From assembly GCA_023548195.1 (NCBI GenBank), contig JAJHZJ010000531.1, positions 7,489,900 through 7,553,899 of the forward strand: 64,000 bases of DNA. Direction: 5' to 3'. Positions 33,691 to 44,119 of the stretch are shown here, one piece after another (within the stretch, counting starts at the first letter, position 1; each line of letters begins with the position of its first letter). The position numbers and the translations under genes are program-made. The notes under the pieces were generated by a model, which worked only from the letters and a program-made list of their open reading frames with translations, was not told where the DNA came from and did no database searches. Source of the DNA: Bettongia penicillata ogilbyi. Taxonomy: Eukaryota > Chordata > Mammalia > Diprotodontia > Potoroidae.

Positions 33691-33849
33691 AATGTTACTG
33701 TATAGCTAGGACTGTATCAATAAAGAATGTTCCATCCTCTCATCTATTTTTCAAGAACCATTTATAGCTCTTTAATTAGTCTGACCAAACCTGCTCTCTG
33801 CTCTGAGAAGAATAAACACAGTATGCTGCCTGAGGGGATTTATTTGGTA

Positions 33850-33960
33850 GGATCCCAGAAGCACAGAACTTCAGAGTTAGAAAGACCTTAGAGGTTACCT
33901 AGTTCAATTTTTAAATGAATAGGAATTTTCTTTACAATATCTCTGAAAATGAGGTAGGCC
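33850..33960 (-). mobile_element. L3/CR1 3' terminus, antisense
   Basis: Contains acttcagagttagaaagacc, gaggttacctagttcaattt and ggaattttctttacaatatc, which is the reversed L3 end. Confidence 0.6.
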
Positions 33961-34079
33961 CAGGATTGAATAGAAAGAGAATGAACTAAATTACATCTGG
34001 AAAAATAGTATAATATTTTCTGTGATCCTGAGCTACTCTCTGTCATAAGAGCCCATTTTTCTTAACATCAATATTCTCC

Positions 34080-34300
34080 TGGTGATGCTCCATGACTGTG
34101 AATCATGGAACAATATGATCTCAGAAGAGGCAAAATTGCAGGGGTCATGGGAAGGCACATGGAAGGCAGCAGAATATCACCAATAATGACTAACCCATGA
34201 GAAATGATGTAAAAGACATCATCAAGGGCCTGAAAGACATAAATGGTACCCTGGCCAGGGATGGGGTATATCTAATAAGGGCTGGTAAGAAAGCATTTGG
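34080..34300 (+). pseudogene. RTE-clade LINE fragment, sense
   Basis: 34081-34110 translates as V-M-L-H-D-C-E-S-W, matching the C-E-S-W-T block late in RTE ORFs, and 34217-34305 reads D-I-I-K-G-L-K-D-I-N-G with a following R-A-G-K-K-A-F, like an early RT block. The two blocks are out of normal order, so two fragments or a rearrangement are likely. Confidence 0.45.
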
Positions 34301-34304
34301 GAAG

Positions 34305-34495
34305 CTAAGTACTGGATACTGGGGTTGGAATCAGGAAGATTCATCTTCATGAGTTTAAATCCAGTTATTTTTTGCCTCAGTTTCCTCATTTGCAAAATGA
34401 GCTAGCGAAGGAAATAACAAACTACTCCAGTATCTTATCCTTCCATAGGCATCATGAAGAGTTGGAAATGACTGAAACAACTCACCAAGAACAAC
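34305..34495 (+). mobile_element. tRNA SINE with RTE-type tail, core deleted
   Basis: Contains gttggaatcaggaagattca, ttgcctcagtttcctcattt and a tail catgaagagttggaaatgac. The segment between head and core is missing. Confidence 0.75.
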
Positions 34496-34565
34496 AAGAA
34501 AGCATCTGCCTGTCATCTAATCAGTAGGGCTTTAAAATGAAAAGGAAGGAGAGGAAAAAAACTTC

Positions 34566-34660
34566 TGAGAGAGACAGAGACAGAGAAAGACAGAGAAACA
34601 AAGATAGAGACAGAGAAAAAGAGAGACAGAGAAACAGAGACAAAAATAGACAGAGACATA
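34566..34660. repeat. GAGACA-type purine repeat
   Basis: Interrupted agagacagagaaa units. Confidence 0.9.
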
Positions 34661-34662
34661 GG

Positions 34663-34780
34663 ACTATAGTACTTGTGAGCAGAGGAGTCATGTGATGAGA
34701 TCTGAGCTTAAGGGAAATGAGTTTGGCAACAAAGATTAGAATGGACTGGAGTGGTGAAAAAATGGAGGTACTGCAATGTT
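34663..34780 (-). mobile_element. L2 fragment, antisense
   Basis: The order gtcatgtgatgagatctgag, gattagaatggactggagtg and tactgcaatgttccagg matches the reversed L2 3' region. Confidence 0.55.
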
Positions 34781-34845
34781 CCAGGGCTTGATGGAATCAG
34801 TATGATGTTGTCTGCACACAGAAGCATCTGGAAGAGGTTACCATT
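34781..34845 (-). pseudogene. RTE RT catalytic-block fragment, antisense
   Basis: On the minus strand 34790-34830 translates as M-L-L-C-A-D-N-I-I-L-I, a degraded L-F-A-D-D-I block. The fragment is very short. Confidence 0.45.
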
Positions 34846-35105
34846 GACAGGTAAGTGGCACAGAGCTATCCACTGTGTTGGACTTGGAGTCAGGACGACT
34901 TTAGTGCAAATCCTGCCTCAGATACTTACTAGATGGCTGTGTAACCCAGGCCAAGTCTCTTGTCTTCCCTAAGCATCCATTTCTTCACCTGTAAAATGAA
35001 GATAACAATAGCACCAATCTTTCAGAGTTATTGTGAGGATCAATTGAAATAACACATAATGAGCTACAAATACCTTAAAGCACTGTATAAGTGCTATTAC
35101 TTCTA
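34846..35105 (+). mobile_element. MIR/Ther-1-type SINE
   Basis: Contains gttggacttggagtcaggac, cctgcctcagatacttacta, tctgtaaaatgaag-like and ttattgtgaggatcaattga blocks, then a taaagcactgtataagtgct end. Confidence 0.78.
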
Positions 35106-35520
35106 TTACTATTATTTTAATAGTATTTTATGTTTCCCCAATTATATGGTTTTTTAAGGGTTTAACAATCACTTTAATCAAGCACATGTATCATTCAGTA
35201 AGTTCAGGGGGAAAAGTCAGCACCCTGAACTTCAGAGAAAATACAGGGAAATCTAAATCAGCAGACACAGCTTCCAAACTGTCTAACAGTAAGCAATACA
35301 TACATTGCAATTCAACAGACAGATCCAACTGTCTGACAATAGTTACCAGAGAGAAAAGCACCAATATCTGATTTTTCAAAACTGGGGGACTGCTTAGCAG
35401 CTTCCCAGAGTCTCATCTAGCACACAAATGTTCTCCTGAAAACTAAGCCCCTCCCCAGTTATATGTTAAAACAATGTTGGTTTTTGTTAAGTTTTGAGTC
35501 CTATTATTATTAATATATAA
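35106..35520 (-). mobile_element. L1 3'-end fragment, antisense, split by an insertion
   Basis: Left piece aatagtattttatgtttccc (35120-35139) and right piece ggtttttgttaagttttgag (35479-35498) fit the reversed L1 3' end on both sides of the insertion at 35149-35452. Confidence 0.5.
35149..35452 (-). mobile_element. Unidentified 304-bp retro-insertion
   Basis: Flanked by ccccaattatatg (35136-35148) and ccccagttatatg (35453-35465), a 13-bp duplication with one mismatch. The left edge is T-rich (ggttttttaaggg), so on the minus strand the insert ends with a short A-run, and attaaa (a variant polyadenylation signal) lies just before it (35172-35177 region). Family unknown: a SINE, an LTR piece or a retrocopy of an mRNA 3' end are all possible. 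Confidence 0.55.
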
Positions 35521-35549
35521 TCTTTCTATTAGGATTTTAAACTAGACAT

Positions 35550-35861
35550 GGGCAGCTATGTGGTACAGTGGATAGAGCACCAGTGAAGGAGTCAGGAGGA
35601 TCTTACCTCAGACACTTGACACTCACTAGCTGTGTGACCTCGGGCAAGTCACTTAACCCCAATTGCCTCATCCTGGGTCATCTCCAGTCATCCTGATGAA
35701 TACCTGGTCACTGGATTCAGATGGCTCTGGAGGAGAAGTGAGGCTGGTGACCTGCACAGCCCTCCCTCATTCAAACAGAAAAGTCAAGTGCAAGTCATGT
35801 CATAATTTCTGGGATGGCATGGTCTTCTTTGGCAATGAAGGAAGAACACACACACACACAC
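35550..35861 (+). mobile_element. WSINE1-like tRNA SINE, full length with TSD
   Basis: Head gggcagctatgtggtacagt, core tagctgtgtgacctcgggca and cacttaaccccaattgcctc, then a distinctive body with gatggctctggaggagaagt, gaggctggtgacctgcacag, ccctccctcattcaaa and ggcatggtcttctttggca, and a CA-repeat tail. Flanks actagacat at 35541-35549 and 35862-35870 are identical. I associate this body with WSINE1 of Australian marsupials, from memory. Confidence 0.85.
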
Positions 35862-35879
35862 ACTAGACATCATTCATAT

Positions 35880-37680
35880 CAGCAGCAAAGACCTCTCTGT
35901 CTCTTATATTTCCCTTGGTATTAATAATCAGAAGGTAATTGAGCAAAATTATCTGTTTTTTTGTCTTTCAAGGAATCATATGATTTTGACGTGTATGTTG
36001 GAGACACCTTGTAGAAGGAGACCCTTTTAGGTTGTAGTTTACTCTTAGAATCAAATACTTTTTTTAAAGTTAACAAACAATGGGCATATTAGGATCTCCT
36101 ACTACTTGAAACTTTCAGTCAGTTGTGTTACTGTAAAGATATCTGGTGGATAATATTCTTTGCAAAAGCTTGTTTATCCCTTTTTACACTTTCATCAAAT
36201 CTATTTTAATGTATGTTTAGACTATTATCATAAAGATTTTGAAGGGATGGGCCTGTGGGTAGTTAATTACTGACATTTCAATGGTCATCTCTTTTTGGTG
36301 ATAGTAAGGTCAATGACTTTTTTTCAAGCATTTGATATTTTCTCCTCTTTCTTAGTTCTATTTTTCAATCCCCTGGGATGGAATCATCTCTAGAACATGT
36401 CCATCTGGTCTAGTGGAGCCTCTCCTCCTATTTTTATTTTCTTTAAAGAGATTTCCATGTCCTTATGCAACACATCATGGGCTGTGATATTGGAATTTCA
36501 ATGGTTTAAGTCCACTGCCAGTGATGGACAAAAAAAAAGTTATTAGAGAAATTTTTATGGATATTTTTCACTTTTGTCTGTCTATTGTCCTCCTACTTTT
36601 AACCTTACATGCCCTTGGGATGCTCTGGATTTGGGGGTTGCTTGACAAACTATCTCTAAACTTGTCTTTCCATCTACTACTTTTGCTGTTTTATGAGGTG
36701 ATACTGTTCATAATCTTTCATCATCTTCCTCTCTAAGATTTTATGAATGAGTTTACATTGTAAACCACTGTTGTCCTTGGCTTCTAGATCTCTCTGTTGG
36801 AAAGGAGATCCAATGTCTGCTGGCTAAGGCAGTGTCTGGGCTTCTTGGGTCTCCACATTGTGGCAACTAGTTTTCTAGTCATTAAATTCCTTTAGAAAAT
36901 GGTGACAGCCTGTATTCATGTCTTCTCCTTTATCTGTTTCCCATTTTCTGGCAACAAAGACTTGCTTAAATAGGTCAGATTAAAACTGTTTTAGTTGCTT
37001 AATATCTTCTATAATTTAATATTGATTTTATCTTTGCTTTAACAAGTTGATAGACTGACTAATCACAGACAGCTTATTGAGAAATAATTTCTATTTTGCT
37101 AGCCAATTGCTTCCTAGCTGTCAAGATGTAGTTAATTCCAATTTTGTGATTCTACTTGGTGATTTCCCTGTCTAGACTTTCTGTCTCTCTTTTTGAAGAA
37201 AATATTAATGGTATATAGGCATGAGGCTATTGTGTAATCTCTAAGTCTTTGGCTTTATTCATTTCTTTTTCCAGAATAGTGCTTTCCAGTGTATTTCCCC
37301 CTCTGTTTCTCAATGCACACCTTTGCACTGGAGTCCCTGAATGTTAAAGTAGATGTTGACTTAATTTAATGAGTCTCATCAAGCTGTCCATAAAGATCTA
37401 CATTTTCACATTCCACAACAGATAAACTCCATTATGGTCTTTTTGCAAATGCTTAATACAATATCAGCTGACCAAGTATCCCATGAAATTACATTTCTTA
37501 TTGGCTTTAGATGGATAATAAAAGCAACCAACTCCTTTTTTTTTTCATTTTCACCTCTTCAAGGACAACCTGTGAGCCATCCTTTCAGTTAGCTGCAAAG
37601 TCCTTTTGTTTTGTGGTTTCATTTATAACAAGAATATTAAGATTGATGTGATTCATTTTTTTCCAGCATTTTGTTCCCTC
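35880..37680 (-). pseudogene. Long RTE-clade LINE, antisense, decayed
   Basis: 36050-36070 (aatcaaatactttttttaaa) corresponds to the same RT position as 7602-7625. The segment tgaggtgatactgttcataa with tcatcatcttcctct has a parallel at 42870-42920 (tgaaatgataatgttcataa), so this and the 41-43.3 kb copy belong to one family. No long open frame remains. The left and right limits are approximate. Confidence 0.55.
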
Positions 37681-37730
37681 ACTAGTTATTGGACAATGAT
37701 CTCACATTTAGAATACCAACAGTTAAATGA

Positions 37731-38080
37731 ATGTTTATTAATGCATTAAAAATTGTAATCATTAACACCTTCTGCTCCCATTCCCACTACTCTGGCATCG
37801 TCTTTGTAGAAGTAGAAGAGGGGCCTGAAGTCTTAAGGTCATTCATTGTTTTATGGATTGCCACGGCCAAATACTTCATCACCAATGGTTATTCTGCTGG
37901 TGATGAGCATCTCTCTATACTCAACAAATCTGATCCTCAGAAAGCAGATTACTGGCAGGACTATTCTCAAAGATTTTCTAAGATGAAAAATTAACTGGTC
38001 TTGCCTCTACTAGCATCACCTACAAGTACCCAGCATCACTTCCATGTCATTGATGTGGATAGGGTGAGAGGTTTTGTCAC
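37731..38080 (+). other. Open frame of unknown origin, possible retrogene remnant
   Basis: An 87-codon open frame (37731-37994) matches no repeat family I know. Its middle part, ending in D-P-Q-K-A-D-Y-W-Q-D-Y-S-Q-R-F, has a globular-protein composition. It ends in a stop and is followed by antisense L3 from about 38085. It could be a chance frame in the tail of the RTE copy or the remnant of a processed gene. I do not recognise the protein. Confidence 0.2.
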
Positions 38081-38084
38081 ACAT

Positions 38085-38332
38085 TTTACTGACATGTGGA
38101 CAAAATACTTCGATGGCATTTCCTTTATTTACTCTAGTAAGCCTGTCCAAAAAAAATAAAAAAGGAAATGAGGTTAATCTGACATGACCTGTTCTTGTTA
38201 AATCCATGCTGACTCTCAAATTTTTCCCTCATAACTGCTCACAAACTTCCCTTTAATAATTCTTGGACAATTTTTTTCAGTAATTAAAAACAAGCTAATC
38301 ACCCATCATTTGAAGAATCTATACATTCTCTG

Positions 38333-38426
<94 letters not shown>

Positions 38427-38520
38427 TCTCTCTCTCTCTTTCTCTTTTTGAAAATTGGGACATTTTTCATCTCCAGTGCTGTGCCACCTTCCTGGTTCAC
38501 TACAATTTTTGATGAGATCA
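38085..38520 (-). mobile_element. L3/CR1 LINE, antisense
   Basis: Contains ggaaatgaggttaatctgac, atgacctgttcttgttaaat and ccatgctgactctc, then after the microsatellite ttgaaaattgggacattttt and tgctgtgccaccttcctgg. The order matches antisense L3 with the microsatellite in between. Confidence 0.75.
38336..38445. repeat. Compound (TC)n(AC)n(TC)n microsatellite
   Basis: TC run to 38382, CA run to about 38425, and a second TC run to about 38445. Confidence 0.97.
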
Positions 38521-38524
38521 CGGA

Positions 38525-38645
38525 TTCATAGACCTAAATCTGAGAGCTTACAGATCATCTAGTCCAACCCTTTTATTTTATAGATGTGGAAATTGAGGCT
38601 CAGGGGGATTAAGTGACTTGTTCAAGGTTACTCAGGTAAGATTAC
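38525..38645 (-). mobile_element. MIR fragment
   Basis: Contains cagatcatctagtccaaccc, tagatgtggaaattgaggct and taagtgacttgttcaaggtt. Confidence 0.68.
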
Positions 38646-39010
38646 TGACAAGTCCTTTCACATACTAAGGGCCCAAGGGCTCCAACATTCACTGAGGGTA
38701 GGTAAGTGTGCTCTTACCATCTCGCTTACCTGAGACTGCAGCTCCTTAAAACATATTGATTATTCTTTCTCAGTCTAAAGATTGTTCCACTTGATAGGAA
38801 AAAAAATAGAACTGAAAAAATGTTGAGTAGTTCTACATTCTCTGTCAATCATATACTTTCTCTGACTTTGCTCTCATTTGTCATGGACAAAAGAGCTTCT
38901 TGTTATTCATCTTCATTGTGTCCCTCAGCTTGTTCTCAGCTTCAGCACTCCTTGGCACCTTCTTATAGGATGGTGCCACTCTTGCATTCATTGTGTGTGT
39001 GTGTGTTGGT
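38646..39010. other. Unassigned, non-coding
   Basis: No gene or confident repeat. A short GT run lies at about 38992-39006. Confidence 0.4.
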
Positions 39011-40850
39011 GAAAGATCAATTAATAAACGTTTATTAAGCACCCACTACTTGCCAGGCACTATGCTAAGCGATGGAGATACAAAAAGAGGCAGGAGGCAA
39101 AAGTCAGCCCCTGAACTCAAAGAGTTTACAATATAATGGGGGACAAAGCACATAAACAAATATATACAAAGCAAATGTAGACAGAATAAACAAATAATTA
39201 AGAGAGGAAAAGCACTGGGATTAAGAGGCATTGGGGAAAGAGATTTAAGTTGGGCCTTAAAGAAAGCCAAAGTGGTTGGTAGTCAGAGAAGAGGAAGGAG
39301 AATGTTCCAGGCTTGTGGGACAGCTAGAGAAACTGCTTGGTGGTGAAAGAAGGACTGTCTTATTCATGGAACAACCAGGATCCCAGTGTCACTGGATCAA
39401 AGAGTATACCTTAGGGAGTAAGGTGTAAGAGGACTAGAAAGGTAGGAGGGGGCTTGGTTATAAACGACTTTGAAAGTCAAACAGAACATTTTATATGTGA
39501 TGCTAGAGACAATAGGGAACCATTGGAGTTTATTGAGTTTTTATGATTGGACCTGTGCTTTGGGAAAATCACTCTACTGGCTTCATGAAGGAAGGATTAG
39601 AGTGAGAAAAGACTTAAGTCAGGTAGATTCACTAGTAGGTTACTGTAGTAATCCAGGCATGAGGTGATGAAGGCCTGCACTGAAGTGGTGGCAGTAGAGG
39701 AGAGAAGGCATATTCAAGAGATGTTGCAGTGGTGAAATGAACATGCCTTACAACAACTGGAATATAGGTCATGAGAGATAGTGAGAAGTTGAGGATGATG
39801 ACTAGCTTCCAAGCCTGAGGGACTGGGAAGATGATGTTACCCTCTATAGTAATAGGGAAGGTAGGAATTGAGGGCGAGGTAGGGGGAAAGATATATAAGT
39901 TCTGTTTTGGACAAACTATGTCTAGGATGTCTATTGGACATTCATTTCAAGATGTTTGAAGGAAGTTGGAGATGTGAGACTGGGAGTCAGTGGAGAAATT
40001 AGATGGAATTTGATCACTTGAATAAGTAGAGGGAATTCACCTTGTTAAGGACTAAGGTCACATGATCATGTGAGATGGAGTGAAGGAGGAGATAGTGGCA
40101 GAAGACATCTGAATGAAAGGAGATGAGGAAGAGAGGAGATGGGGGAGTTCATGGGGAATGGCTTCAATTTTCTCTGTAAAATATGAGATGGTTTTCAGAT
40201 GAGAAAATGGAGAAAGAGAGAGTCATGGGAAATTTGAGGAGGGATGAAAATTTTTGGAAGAGCCACTGTGGGATAGTGAGTTGATAAGGCAGGTATAATA
40301 GGATTGCCTAGCAGCAGAGAGGACACAGGTAAGTATAACATAAGTTTGTAGTGTACCCAGTCAGAACAGTTGCATTATTTTCTCCACCTCAGTTTGGCAG
40401 CATGTGTGTAGGCATGTAGGCAACAAAAAGTGGGAGTCATCCAAGACTGAGGTTTGGCAGCACATAACTGGCGATATGATAAAGGGACTGAGGATCCAAG
40501 AGAGCTGAACTGATTCACCACGAAGTCAAAATGAGGAAAAGAGCAGAGAATGGAATGCAGGAGAGATGGCCTGGGAGAGAATTGAGAGGTCAAGGTATTG
40601 GAGATCACAGTGTGGATGGAGTATAGGGTTTTGCAAGGCAAGGCAGAGGAACTGGTGAAGAGTCAATAGATTAAGTCAGATAAGGGGATTTCAGAATTCT
40701 TGAACATGGAGGTAGAATGTTTGTGGGTTTGGCAAGATCAAGACAGTGACTATCTATGTGTGTGGCTGAGATGAGGTAGGAGAGGAGATCATGAAAAGTA
40801 AGTAGGTTGAGGAAGGGAGTGGTTAGGGTAGTTGAAGGAGAATCAATATG
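39011..40850 (-). mobile_element. Longest L2 LINE of the window, antisense
   Basis: The reversed 3' terminus (acgtttattaagcacccac) is followed by gaatgttccaggcttgtggg, gggaaccattggagtttatt, aaaatcactctactggct, gtagtaatccaggcatgag and gttctgttttggacaaacta. The part beyond about 40020 continues colinearly but I am less sure of its identity. Frames are dead. Confidence 0.68.
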
Positions 40851-40854
40851 ATAT

Positions 40855-40970
40855 AGAGGATCAAGAACCAACTTGAGAATCAGAAAGACCTAGATTTAAG
40901 TCTTGGGTTTGACAAGACTTGCCTGTATGGTCCTGGGCAAAACAGGGGAGCTCTGAGAGATGGAGCTTTT
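40855..40970 (+). mobile_element. SINE/MIR fragment
   Basis: Contains tgagaatcagaaagacctag, atttaagtcttgggtttgac and tatggtcctgggcaaaac. Confidence 0.55.
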
Positions 40971-41925
40971 TCATGGGGATTTCTCTACATGAATGTGATC
41001 ATATGTCTGAATAAAATGAAATAAAATCTAAGATGGGCAACGAATGGATGTTGATCTCCTTAGAGAGCTCCCTATTCTGTCCTCCTCCCCATCATTCAAA
41101 TATTCAAATAAATCTGTGAACTCTGATTTGTGAATTCCCTCCAATGTAACACCATCCTGTGAAACTTTTTATTCTTGGCTTTCCATAAGACAGCTGTTGA
41201 AGACATACCTATGTTTTCTCCTTCCCTTGGAAGGGTACCTCTGGAGCATAGTGAGCATCTCTCTGCTATCCCTCTTGCCATGTGATCAGCCCATCTTTTC
41301 CTAGCATACAATTCCTCCAGATATCTTTAACCCTGGGTTATCTGTGATGACCTGCTCACACCTGCCATGTAATTCTCTGTGTAATTCTCATGTTTAATTC
41401 TTTAGAGGCAGTTATATTCCACGTCTTGCTGACATATAGTAACACTGAGAGAATATTGGTATTTTTTTAAGCTGGGCCTTTGTATTTATGAGAAGTCTGC
41501 ACAACTTCCCAAAGACAAAACAGCCTGCTCTCCTCCTGTTGAACTCCAGGCCCAAGTCATTATCCATCTGTATTACCTGTTCCAGATCTACATACTGATA
41601 TGTCTGTCCAAATGCATGTCAAAATCTAGGCAATAGATATTCCTGGATGATTAGTCTTTCCTGTGGGGACTCAAAAGCCAAACTCCAGGAGGCTTCTCAG
41701 TATTCTGGGGCTTGTTGTAATCAGTATGATTTCATTTTTGCAAACAAGAGCATCTAAAAGACTTCTCCATCACAAGGATTCCCTCCCTAGACAGGGTCTT
41801 TGTTGGATTTCCTCCATGACAGCAGGAGATACTTTTGATGAACATACATCGTGCTTTATGCCCTACCATATGTTTAACATTAGAGTTGTTTCTGTTGTTA
41901 AATCTAACAAAGGACCTGAGTGATT

Positions 41926-42162
41926 TTAATATACTTTGTTGTAATGACACTTTGTTTTAAAAGAGCCTATAAGGTAGTGTAGTCTAAGAAAAATATTGTC
42001 AAATACCTTTTCAAAATCAACAAGTAATGAAAACAATGAGATCTTATGTTCTTTATATCTTTTGGTCAATTGTAATATGGTAAAGATATGATCTGTTGTT
42101 GAATACTTCTTGGGAAAACCTGCTTGTTTCTTACCAGTGTCCTTACTGTGGATACCCTCCAT
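41926..42162 (-). pseudogene. RTE reverse-transcriptase block
   Basis: A 78-codon open block contains K-Q-A-G-F-P-K-K-Y-S-T-T-D-H-I-F-T-I and then S-L-L-V-D-F-E-K-V-F-D-N, close to the RTE consensus Q-A-G-F-R-x-G-x-S-T-x-D-H-I-F and F-V-D-F-x-K-A-F-D-S. The first catalytic aspartate region is recognisable, but the frame ends soon after. Confidence 0.85.
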
Positions 42163-42171
42163 TCATCTGCA

Positions 42172-42395
42172 GGCAGCTAGGTGGCACAGTGGATGGAGTG
42201 TTGGGCCTGGAGTCAAGGAGACCAAGTTTAAATCTGACCTCAGACACTGCCTAACTGTATGATCCCTGTGCAAGTCACTTAACCTCTATTTCCTCAGTTT
42301 TCTCATCTGTAAAATAGAAATAATAATAGTACCTACCTCCTAAGGTTGTTGTGAGGATGACCAAACATTAGCTATTATTAATTATGACTCACATA
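42172..42395 (+). mobile_element. tRNA/MIR-type SINE in RTE
   Basis: Head ggcagctaggtggcacagtg, gcctggagtcaaggagacc, a core with gtgcaagtcacttaacctct, ttttctcatctgtaaaatag and a ggttgttgtgaggatgacca end. Confidence 0.88.
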
Positions 42396-43399
42396 AAGAC
42401 TTGGTAAAGATAAAAGAGTAAACATATGGGTTAGTAATTATTAATGTTCTCTCAGCCACCTTTTTTGGTATTAATAAGGTCCAAGAATTTTTCTCACACT
42501 TTAAGTATCTTCCTCAACTTCAGATACCTTATATACTAGTCAATCATCTTCATAATTGTGTTGCCTCCAACATGGACATGGACATTATACTTGGTCCTAT
42601 CTAACTGGTTTTCCTTCCTTTACTACTTCAGTGGAATTTATGCTTCCTCTATGAGGACATCTGGAACATTAAGATTCAAGTATGGTGGTTCTACTGCCTT
42701 GTATGGAGGAATTAATTTTCCATTATGATTTTTATAAATCTTTTTCATTTTTCTTCTGCATGTATTTCTCTTTCCATTTTCATCTTTGGATAGCCTTAGG
42801 ATGACTTTGGCTACTTGGCTATTTTACCAAACTTTCTTTAAACTGGTTTCATCCTCCACTGCCCCTTTCTGCTTTGTGAAATGATAATGTTCATAATCAT
42901 CTATCATCCTTCTTTGCAAGATTTTAAAAACTACTTTGTATTCTAACCCAGTGTGAACTTTGGCAACATCTCTCTCCATTTGCAAAGAAAGCAGTTATTT
43001 GCTGACACCAGCAATTTCTGGGTATTTGGGGGCTGCTTGTTGTACTCACTTATTGACATTGATGAAACTTCTACATAAAATTATTATAGCTAGTATTGAG
43101 TTAATTCTATTGTCTATTTCCCATTTTTAATTTTCAATTACTTATTTAAATAGTTCAGGAATAAATTGTTTCAATTACATACTATATCTTTTTTTCATTA
43201 GTCTTTTTTGTGTTTTCTCTATTTCTTATGTTAGTTCTAAGACCCTTTCCTCACTGGATTAGATTCCTCTTGATTTTTTCATCATGCCCTTGTTATGAAT
43301 ACCTTGTTTCACTGCTGCAGATTTTATGTCAAATTTTTTCCAAAAAAAAGTGAAATGTGACTATTATGTAAAGATTTTAAAAATTATGCCAGTATTACT

Positions 43400-43845
43400 T
43401 TAAAATCATTTATTAATAAGCTGTCTTTAGTGCAAGATTAGGATGCGCAGAAATATTCATGAATATATGTTAAAATTGGGAAGATGGAAGTCTTACCATA
43501 TCATATGATTTACTCATGGCAGCTTCACCTGTCTACCTGCTCCCCTCTTCTTTGGGTTAAGTGACAATACTTTTAGTACTACAGCACTGTAAACAAACCA
43601 TATAAATCAGAAATATACTGACAATGTACATGCACTGAAAATTCTAGTCTTGCAGCTCGCAATGAGGGAGAGACAAATGCATATCCATGACACTGGTGCA
43701 TACATTGCTGCACTGTTTACCTTTTAAGCAGTGTAATGGAGAGAATTATACCATGTGATGATTACAAGATGAAAAGATATAAATCAATTTTGTTACTGGA
43801 AAAAAACAGGGTACAACAATCATGCTGTGGAATGCAGTACCTTCT
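43400..43845. other. Unassigned, non-coding
   Basis: Unique-looking sequence. No gene is seen. Confidence 0.4.
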
Positions 43846-43849
43846 CTTT

Positions 43850-44010
43850 TGTCTCTCACTATCTTCCTTTTTAGTTTCTTTTTGTAGGTTGTCTCCCACT
43901 GTTAGCATGTAAGCTCCCTGAGGAGAAGGGTTGTCTTTCCTTGTATTCCCAGTACCTAATCCAGCGCCCAGCATCTGGCAAGTGCTTAATAAACATTTAT
44001 TGATGGACAG
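43850..44010 (+). mobile_element. L2 3' terminus
   Basis: Blocks gtaagctccctgaggagaag, ccttgtattcccagtaccta and agtgcttaataaacatttat are the sense L2 end. Confidence 0.8.
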
Positions 44011-44119
44011 TCAATGGTCTTACTGTACATAGTTGACTCAAGGATAACTCTTACATTAATAATGAGTTTTTGCTGTCTATTTTGTTCTTGGTGGTATTAT
44101 TTGATGTTTGCCATTTATT

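Larger units (their letters stand above)
41040..43350 (-). mobile_element. RTE-clade LINE, antisense, split by a SINE
   Basis: On the minus strand, 42162-41926 carries a clear RTE RT block and 41311-41096 carries a late-ORF block beginning R-K-R-W-A-D-H-M-A-R-G. Between them, about 41720-41750 is a degraded catalytic block. This gives RT in the correct order over about 2.1 kb. The copy is interrupted by a plus-strand SINE at 42172-42395. The 3' end should lie near 41040-41100. Confidence 0.78.

Noticed and set aside
41663..41923. 86-codon plus frame
   Set aside because: Antisense to the RTE RT region.
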